NCBI GenBank assembly: GCA_000980495.1
Contig: LARN01000060.1
Coordinates: 1 to 9,628 of the forward strand
Direction of reading: 5' to 3'
Length of the DNA stretch: 9,628 nucleotides
From: Acinetobacter sp. N54.MGS-139
GTDB lineage: Bacteria; Pseudomonadota; Gammaproteobacteria; Burkholderiales; Burkholderiaceae_F
The notes beneath the pieces were generated by a model. It saw only the letters and a list, made by a program, of their open reading frames with translations, had not been told where the DNA came from and did no database searches. Both the position numbers and the translations under genes were made by a program. Positions 6,316-9,628 of the stretch are shown here, piece after piece (position 1 is the stretch's first letter; every line of letters begins with the position of its first letter).

Positions 6316-6825
6316 TTAATCGTCTTTGTGATGTCCTCTTTTACGTCCGGGGCCGCGATGGTCGTTCCAATCATGACTTTTCGCGGGCCTGGGACAGGCA
6401 TGCGGACCGCGAGGCGGAGGACGATGGTCCCAGCCAGGGCCTCTGTCATGTTTTGGACGAGCATGTTGTCTTGGCGGTGGAGGAGCGGCATGACGGTAAT
6501 GCTTGTTGTACCAGCTGCGTTTCACAAAATATACAGGGACGCCGCATGCACCGTATTCCGCGCAGTACCGTCTCCAATGACGACGATGATTATCAGGCAC
6601 CGTCAGGTAAATCGGAGCACCGGCCAAAGCCGCGCCGATCGCCACAATGGGATTTGCATTCCACAAAGAAGGCGTCACGCCTTGAATCGGGAGAACACCA
6701 TAGTAGCCGGGTGTGCCTATGCCGACGTTGACATTGACGTGCACACCGGCGTGCGACGGCAAGGAAACAGAAATCGCAAGCAATGAGGAAGCCGCCAAGA
6801 GTTTCAGGCTTTGAAAGGAAATCAC
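6316..6825 (-). CDS. Small exported protein with a His/Pro/Arg-rich tail, function unknown
   Basis: I do not recognise a characterised family. The 169-residue product starts at GTG 6825; this start is set by a near-perfect SD, AAGGAGGT (6831-6838), five bases upstream. Residues 1-26 form a typical signal peptide (K8, hydrophobic 9-21, cleavage after S-H-A26), so the product is periplasmic or secreted. The mature start VHVNVNVGIGTPGYYG resembles the opening of small beta-strand-like exported proteins common in Betaproteobacteria (from memory, unverified). Residues 57-77 are moderately hydrophobic. The region 80-112 is rich in Arg, His, Tyr and Trp, with C88 and C94 spaced for a possible disulfide. 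From 113 on the tail is low complexity (P, R, G, H, D) with RGPG twice and ten His between 109 and 166; a third Cys is at 144. Metal binding or polyanion binding is possible but unproven. It is divergent from the M48 protease gene. Confidence 0.75.
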   Translation of the reverse strand: MISFQSLKLLAASSLLAISVSLPSHAGVHVNVNVGIGTPGYYGVLPIQGVTPSLWNANPIVAIGAALAGAPIYLTVPDNHRRHWRRYCAEYGACGVPVYFVKRSWYNKHYRHAAPPPPRQHARPKHDRGPGWDHRPPPRGPHACPRPAKSHDWNDHRGPGRKRGHHKDD

Positions 6826-6862
6826 GATTGACCTCCTTAAGTCTATTAATTACCAAAAATTC

Positions 6863-6868
6863 AGTATA
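6863..6868 (-). promoter_or_regulatory. Putative -10 element of the exported-protein gene
   Basis: TATACT on the minus strand (5/6 match) predicts a start near 6856, about 30 bases before the GTG start. No good -35 is seen 16-18 bases upstream, so the promoter may need an activator. The inverted repeat at 6890-6934 begins about 22 bases upstream of this hexamer. Confidence 0.4.
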
Positions 6869-6889
6869 TCCAGAGCCGCTGCTTCGGTG

Positions 6890-6934
6890 CGATGCTCCGC
6901 TCATCTCTGTGCATACTTTGAGCGCAGAGCATCG
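6890..6934. repeat. Bulged 14-bp inverted repeat in the divergent promoter region
   Basis: CGATGCTC-CGCTCA (6890-6903) is complementary to TGAGCG (6919-6924) plus GAGCATCG (6927-6934), interrupted only by a 2-base CA bulge, with a 15-base centre. It covers the -35 of the M48 protease promoter and sits just upstream of the exported-protein -10. No T-run follows on either strand, so it is not a standard terminator. It could be an operator, or a cruciform-forming site. Confidence 0.6.
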
Positions 6935-6947
6935 AGTCCCCTATAAT
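6918..6947 (+). promoter_or_regulatory. Putative sigma-70 promoter of the M48 protease-rsgA operon
   Basis: TTGAGC (6918-6923, 4/6), an 18-base spacer and a perfect TATAAT (6942-6947) predict a start near 6954, giving a leader of about 24 bases. The leader is AT-rich and has no SD before ATG 6978. The -35 hexamer is inside the right arm of the 6890-6934 inverted repeat. Confidence 0.65.
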
Positions 6948-6977
6948 TTTCGGATCAATTTTTAACTTTTTATAACA

Positions 6978-8243
6978 ATGAATTCAGCTGAAGTTTTTGA
7001 GATTGTCTTTCTTTTATTTTTATTCGGGAACTTTGTTCTCAAATACTATCTGGACCGACGCCAGGTTCGGTCGATTCAGATCAACCGAGGCGCCGTTCCT
7101 GCTGCTTTTGCAGGCAAGATAACGTTAGAGGCCCATCAGAAAGCCGCTGACTACTCGGTTGAAAGAATCAAGTTCGGACAGCTGGCAAGAATCACCGACC
7201 TGGGCTTCGTATTAATCGCAACCATAGGAGGGTTGATTCAGTGGATCTACGGCGAAGTTTCCGGATGGCTCGGAGGCGACATTTGGGCGCAGATCGTCAT
7301 TATTCTCTGTTACGGCTTCCTTTCCTCTTTAATCGACCTGCCCTTCTCTTGGTATTCGACATTCAAGATTGAAGCGAAGTACGGTTTTAACACCACTACG
7401 CCGGCTCGTTTTATCAAGGATTTGCTCCTGTCAGCTGTTTTAAGTTTGGTTCTCGGCATTCCTATTCTTGCAGCCGTTCTTTGGATTTGGAATGCTGCAG
7501 GGGACTTTTGGTGGTTCTGGGCTTGGCTTGCTTATATTCTCTTCATTCTTGCCGTGCAGTGGATTTACCCGACGTTTATCGCTCCGCTCTTCAACAAATT
7601 CACGCCTCTGCCTGACGGAGAACTCAAAACTCGTCTGGAGGGTTTACTCAAAAGAATCGGCTTTGCCTCTAAAGGCCTCTATGTAATGGATGCTTCTAAG
7701 CGCAGTGCCAAGGGTAATGCCTACATGACCGGCTTCGGAAGAAACAAGCGCATCGTTTTGTTTGACACACTGCTCAATAAGATGACGCCGGAAGAAACGG
7801 AAGCCGTCTTAGCCCATGAGCTCGGCCACTATAAGCTTCACCACATCTACAAGATGATGGCGTTCAGCTTTGCTTTTTCTCTGCTTTTCTTCTGGATTCT
7901 GTCCGTTCTTGCCGACTGCTCCTGGTTCTATGAAGGTTTAGGCGTCACGCTTTCTCACGGTGCAAGCCACGGTGTTGCCTTAATTCTCTTCTCGATCGCC
8001 GTACCCGTCTTCTTATTCCCGCTTGCTCCGCTGACAAGCCTTTTTTCCCGCAAGCATGAGTTTGAAGCCGACGCTTTTGCCGTACGCTACAGCAACGGAG
8101 GTGCCCTCATTAGTGCATTGGTGAAGCTTTTCTCCGACAATGCGGCTACGCTGACACCTGACCCGTTGTATTCGGCTTTCTATTCTTCCCATCCGGACGC
8201 AGCGATCAGAATTGCAACCATTCAGAGCGAAATGAGAAAGTAG
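6978..8243 (+). CDS. M48 family zinc metalloprotease, Ste24/CAAX-protease-like integral membrane protein
   Basis: Inner-membrane zinc protease related to yeast Ste24p; bacterial members are thought to act in membrane-protein quality control, since prenylated CAAX substrates are lacking. The 421-residue protein has the Ste24-type N-terminal membrane domain, with hydrophobic segments at about 5-22, 72-91, 103-124, 149-171 and 177-204 and the family motif YGFNTTTPARFIKDLL (135-150). The catalytic part has HELGH (280-284: zinc ligands H280 and H284, general base E281), two more segments (about 291-312 and 328-352), and the third zinc ligand E361 in KHEFEADAFA, with D365 conserved. All key residues are present, so it should be active. 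ATG 6978 is the natural start even though no SD is visible. rsgA follows after one base, so the two form an operon. In the Burkholderiales order as I recall it, a pterin dehydratase gene often lies between them; it is absent here. Confidence 0.95.
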   Translation: MNSAEVFEIVFLLFLFGNFVLKYYLDRRQVRSIQINRGAVPAAFAGKITLEAHQKAADYSVERIKFGQLARITDLGFVLIATIGGLIQWIYGEVSGWLGGDIWAQIVIILCYGFLSSLIDLPFSWYSTFKIEAKYGFNTTTPARFIKDLLLSAVLSLVLGIPILAAVLWIWNAAGDFWWFWAWLAYILFILAVQWIYPTFIAPLFNKFTPLPDGELKTRLEGLLKRIGFASKGLYVMDASKRSAKGNAYMTGFGRNKRIVLFDTLLNKMTPEETEAVLAHELGHYKLHHIYKMMAFSFAFSLLFFWILSVLADCSWFYEGLGVTLSHGASHGVALILFSIAVPVFLFPLAPLTSLFSRKHEFEADAFAVRYSNGGALISALVKLFSDNAATLTPDPLYSAFYSSHPDAAIRIATIQSEMRK

Positions 8244-8244
8244 T

Positions 8245-9153
8245 ATGAAAGAGCAGGTTTGGTTTAAAGCCCGTGTGATTTCCTCCCACGGCCGCCATAG
8301 TTTTGTGGAAAAAGAAGACGGCACAGTGCTCGAAGCAACCCGTAAGGGTAAAAAGGTTGACCTCGCTGTCGGCGACATCGTCGACTGTCTGCAGACCTCG
8401 GCCGAGCAGGTCTCGATTCAAAAAATCGAACCGCGCCGCTCCCTGCTCTACCGCAGCGACGAGCTGAGAACCAAACCTCTTGCCTCCAATATTGATCAGG
8501 TGGCAGTCGTTTTTGCCACCCGCCCTTCCTACAATCCTCATTTCATTTGGAAGGCCATGCTGGCGGCGGAAACCGCCGACATTCACATTCTGATGATTCG
8601 GAACAAGACGGACTTTACAAAAGACGAGCCGGAAGTCCGACCGTTCATTAACCAGCTAAAAGAGCTCGGAGCCGAGGTTGTAGAAGTTTCTGCGACCAAG
8701 GATCCCGAAGGCACGGTTAAGACGCTGGAGCCGCTTTTTGAAGGCAAGGTGACGCTGTTAATCGGTCAGTCAGGCATGGGCAAATCCACGATCTTGAATT
8801 TGCTGGTTAAAAACGCCGATCAAAGGACTCAGGAATACTCGGTTGCTTTAAATCTCGGCAAGCAGACCACGACTGCCGCCCGCTGGTTCAACTATGAAGG
8901 CGGCGCCATTGTCGACTCTCCGGGTTTCCAAGAATTCGGTCTCTCGCATCTGACGCTAAACGACATCATGCGCGGGATGCCCGAGATCAGAGATCGCGTG
9001 GAATACTGCCGGTTCACGAACTGCCGCCATTTGAATGAACCGGGATGCGCTGTTAAGGCTTCTGTAGAGAAAGGTGAGATCGATCCCGATCGCTACGCCT
9101 TCTACAAAGAGCTGGCTGAAAAAGCCATTGCAGCAGAAAAGAACAATTATTGA
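8245..9153 (+). CDS. rsgA: Ribosome small subunit-dependent GTPase A
   Basis: GTPase that binds the 30S subunit and aids its late maturation. The 302-residue protein has the family's three parts: an N-terminal OB fold (about 1-70), a circularly permuted GTPase domain, and a C-terminal zinc finger. The permuted order is visible: G4 NKTD (120-123) comes before G1 GQSGMGKST (174-182) and G3 DSPG (224-227). The putative switch-I Thr is in KQTTTAARW. Zinc ligands follow the family pattern CxxxxCxHxxxxxC: C255, C260, H262, C268. Minor variations from the common forms are Met instead of Val in G1 and DSPG for DTPG, both tolerable. Start ATG 8245 is one base after the M48 protease stop, with only a weak purine stretch as SD, so translation is probably coupled to that gene. 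An intrinsic terminator follows. Confidence 0.97.
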   Translation: MKEQVWFKARVISSHGRHSFVEKEDGTVLEATRKGKKVDLAVGDIVDCLQTSAEQVSIQKIEPRRSLLYRSDELRTKPLASNIDQVAVVFATRPSYNPHFIWKAMLAAETADIHILMIRNKTDFTKDEPEVRPFINQLKELGAEVVEVSATKDPEGTVKTLEPLFEGKVTLLIGQSGMGKSTILNLLVKNADQRTQEYSVALNLGKQTTTAARWFNYEGGAIVDSPGFQEFGLSHLTLNDIMRGMPEIRDRVEYCRFTNCRHLNEPGCAVKASVEKGEIDPDRYAFYKELAEKAIAAEKNNY

Positions 9154-9173
9154 GTTAACAATCAGAATCTTTG

Positions 9174-9199
9174 AGCCGGCCGAGTCCGGCTTTTTCTTT
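9174..9199 (+). terminator. Rho-independent terminator after rsgA
   Basis: AGCCGG (9174-9179) and CCGGCT (9186-9191) form a 6-bp GC-rich stem with a 6-base loop, followed by TTTTTCTTT, 20 bases after the rsgA stop. It closes the M48 protease-rsgA operon just before the insertion-sequence end. Confidence 0.8.
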
Positions 9200-9246
9200 G
9201 CCCAAAAGAAGCCATCCTCGCACGAGCGGTTCTATCCTAAAAGTAG

Positions 9247-9286
9247 GCTAAAGGTCACATCAGAATTCTACGGACTGACCTTTAGC
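9247..9286. repeat. 11-bp perfect inverted repeat around the transposase stop codon
   Basis: GCTAAAGGTCA (9247-9257) and TGACCTTTAGC (9276-9286) are exact complements, separated by 18 bases. The transposase stop (TAG, minus strand, 9268-9270) lies in the loop, so the right arm is coding. On the minus strand the hairpin is followed by CTACTTTTAGG, a weak T-rich tract, so it may be the transposase terminator; it may also lie close to, or be part of, the element's end. Confidence 0.7.
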
Positions 9287-9628
9287 TGAGTCTGCGGCTT
9301 ATCTTCAAACCCCGGTATCCCCAGCAAGGTAAAGAACAATCGGTCACGTTTCGTATCGCTGCTTCTTTGTGTGACGGTCCCGTCATCGCTCCTCAGGCTC
9401 GTCAATTCAATGCAGTCGAACCAGTCGATTAAACTTTGCATCGATTGTTTTTTCAGCCATTTGAGCAGATCGGCGTTCTGATCTTTGTCCTTTTCCGCAA
9501 GTTTTTTGTCACCGAGGCTCGACTCAAGCTTTTCTTTGAGTTCCTTTATCTTCGTGTGCAGGAAGCACTGATATCCAAGCCCAACAAATTGACAGAACAT
9601 ACGTCCTTTGAGGGTATCTCCGTCCCAG
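9268..9628 (-). CDS. DDE transposase C-terminus (IS4/IS1634-like), cut by window edge
   Basis: Minus-strand reading frame open from the window edge to a TAG stop at 9268, about 119 residues. It begins WDGDTLKGRMFCQFVGLGYQ, so the Met at 9600 is internal and not the start. The pattern GRMFxQFVxL followed by a charged helix (about 20 Lys/Glu-rich residues) and a C-terminal helix KKQSMQSLIDWFDCIEL is like the end of IS4-superfamily transposases, especially the IS1634 type, where the last catalytic Glu precedes a region of this kind. The catalytic DDE residues lie outside the window. The frame is intact to its natural-looking end, so there is no sign of decay in the visible part. The element has inserted, or lies, just beyond the rsgA terminator. 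Transposase is the likely call; the subfamily is tentative. Confidence 0.65.
   Translation of the reverse strand, partial: WDGDTLKGRMFCQFVGLGYQCFLHTKIKELKEKLESSLGDKKLAEKDKDQNADLLKWLKKQSMQSLIDWFDCIELTSLRSDDGTVTQRSSDTKRDRLFFTLLGIPGFEDKPQTQLKVSP

Noticed and set aside
6328..6786. 152-codon plus-strand frame opposite the His-rich exported protein
   Set aside because: The minus-strand frame has a near-perfect SD, a signal peptide and a plausible promoter, while the plus frame has none and is explained by the GC-rich low-complexity tail on the other strand.
1..9628. CRISPR array, tRNA or rRNA genes, phage genes
   Set aside because: No regularly spaced direct repeats, no cloverleaf-like segments and no phage-type proteins were seen on either strand.

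Overview
The window looks like chromosomal DNA of a Gram-negative betaproteobacterium, probably order Burkholderiales. The grouping orn - M48 (Ste24-like) protease - rsgA is one I associate with that order. The moderate GC and the codon use fit a low-GC, gut-type lineage such as Sutterellaceae. That placement is inference from gene order and protein style, not from a database match.

Layout from left to right. (1) 1-1231, minus: the N-terminal 410 residues of a CopA-type copper-exporting P-type ATPase, cut by the window edge. (2) 1232-1324: a short divergent promoter region where two good sigma-70-like promoters face each other. (3) 1325-1717, plus: an HxlR-family regulator with a redox-type N-terminal Cys and an unusual C-terminal Cys pair, plausibly the regulator of the ATPase. 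(4) 1789-2997, plus: an AI-2E/PerM-family membrane protein, followed by two tandem hairpins. (5) 3188-5562, plus: a two-gene operon with its own promoter, SD and strong terminator. It encodes a double-length Asp/Glu racemase-family protein (two racemase halves, each with both family cysteines) and a beta-hydroxyacid dehydrogenase whose ATG overlaps the racemase stop by one base. (6) 5630-6208, minus: oligoribonuclease (orn). (7) 6316-6825, minus: a small exported protein rich in His, Pro and Arg, with a GTG start and a near-perfect SD. (8) 6826-6977: a divergent promoter region holding a 14-bp bulged inverted repeat. (9) 6978-9153, plus: a Ste24-like M48 membrane metalloprotease and rsgA, one base apart, then a terminator. 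(10) 9154-9628: the end of an insertion sequence, with the C-terminus of a DDE-type transposase on the minus strand whose stop codon lies inside an 11-bp inverted repeat.

Functionally the window joins copper export and its probable control, an uncharacterised amino-acid racemase/dehydrogenase pair, and housekeeping genes (RNA turnover, membrane proteolysis, 30S ribosome maturation). No clear novel defence or mobile system is present. The most interesting items are the four-cysteine tandem racemase coupled to a dehydrogenase, the HxlR/CopA pairing, the His-rich exported protein, and the symmetric element between that protein's gene and the M48 protease gene. No stretch longer than about 300 bases lacks a gene.
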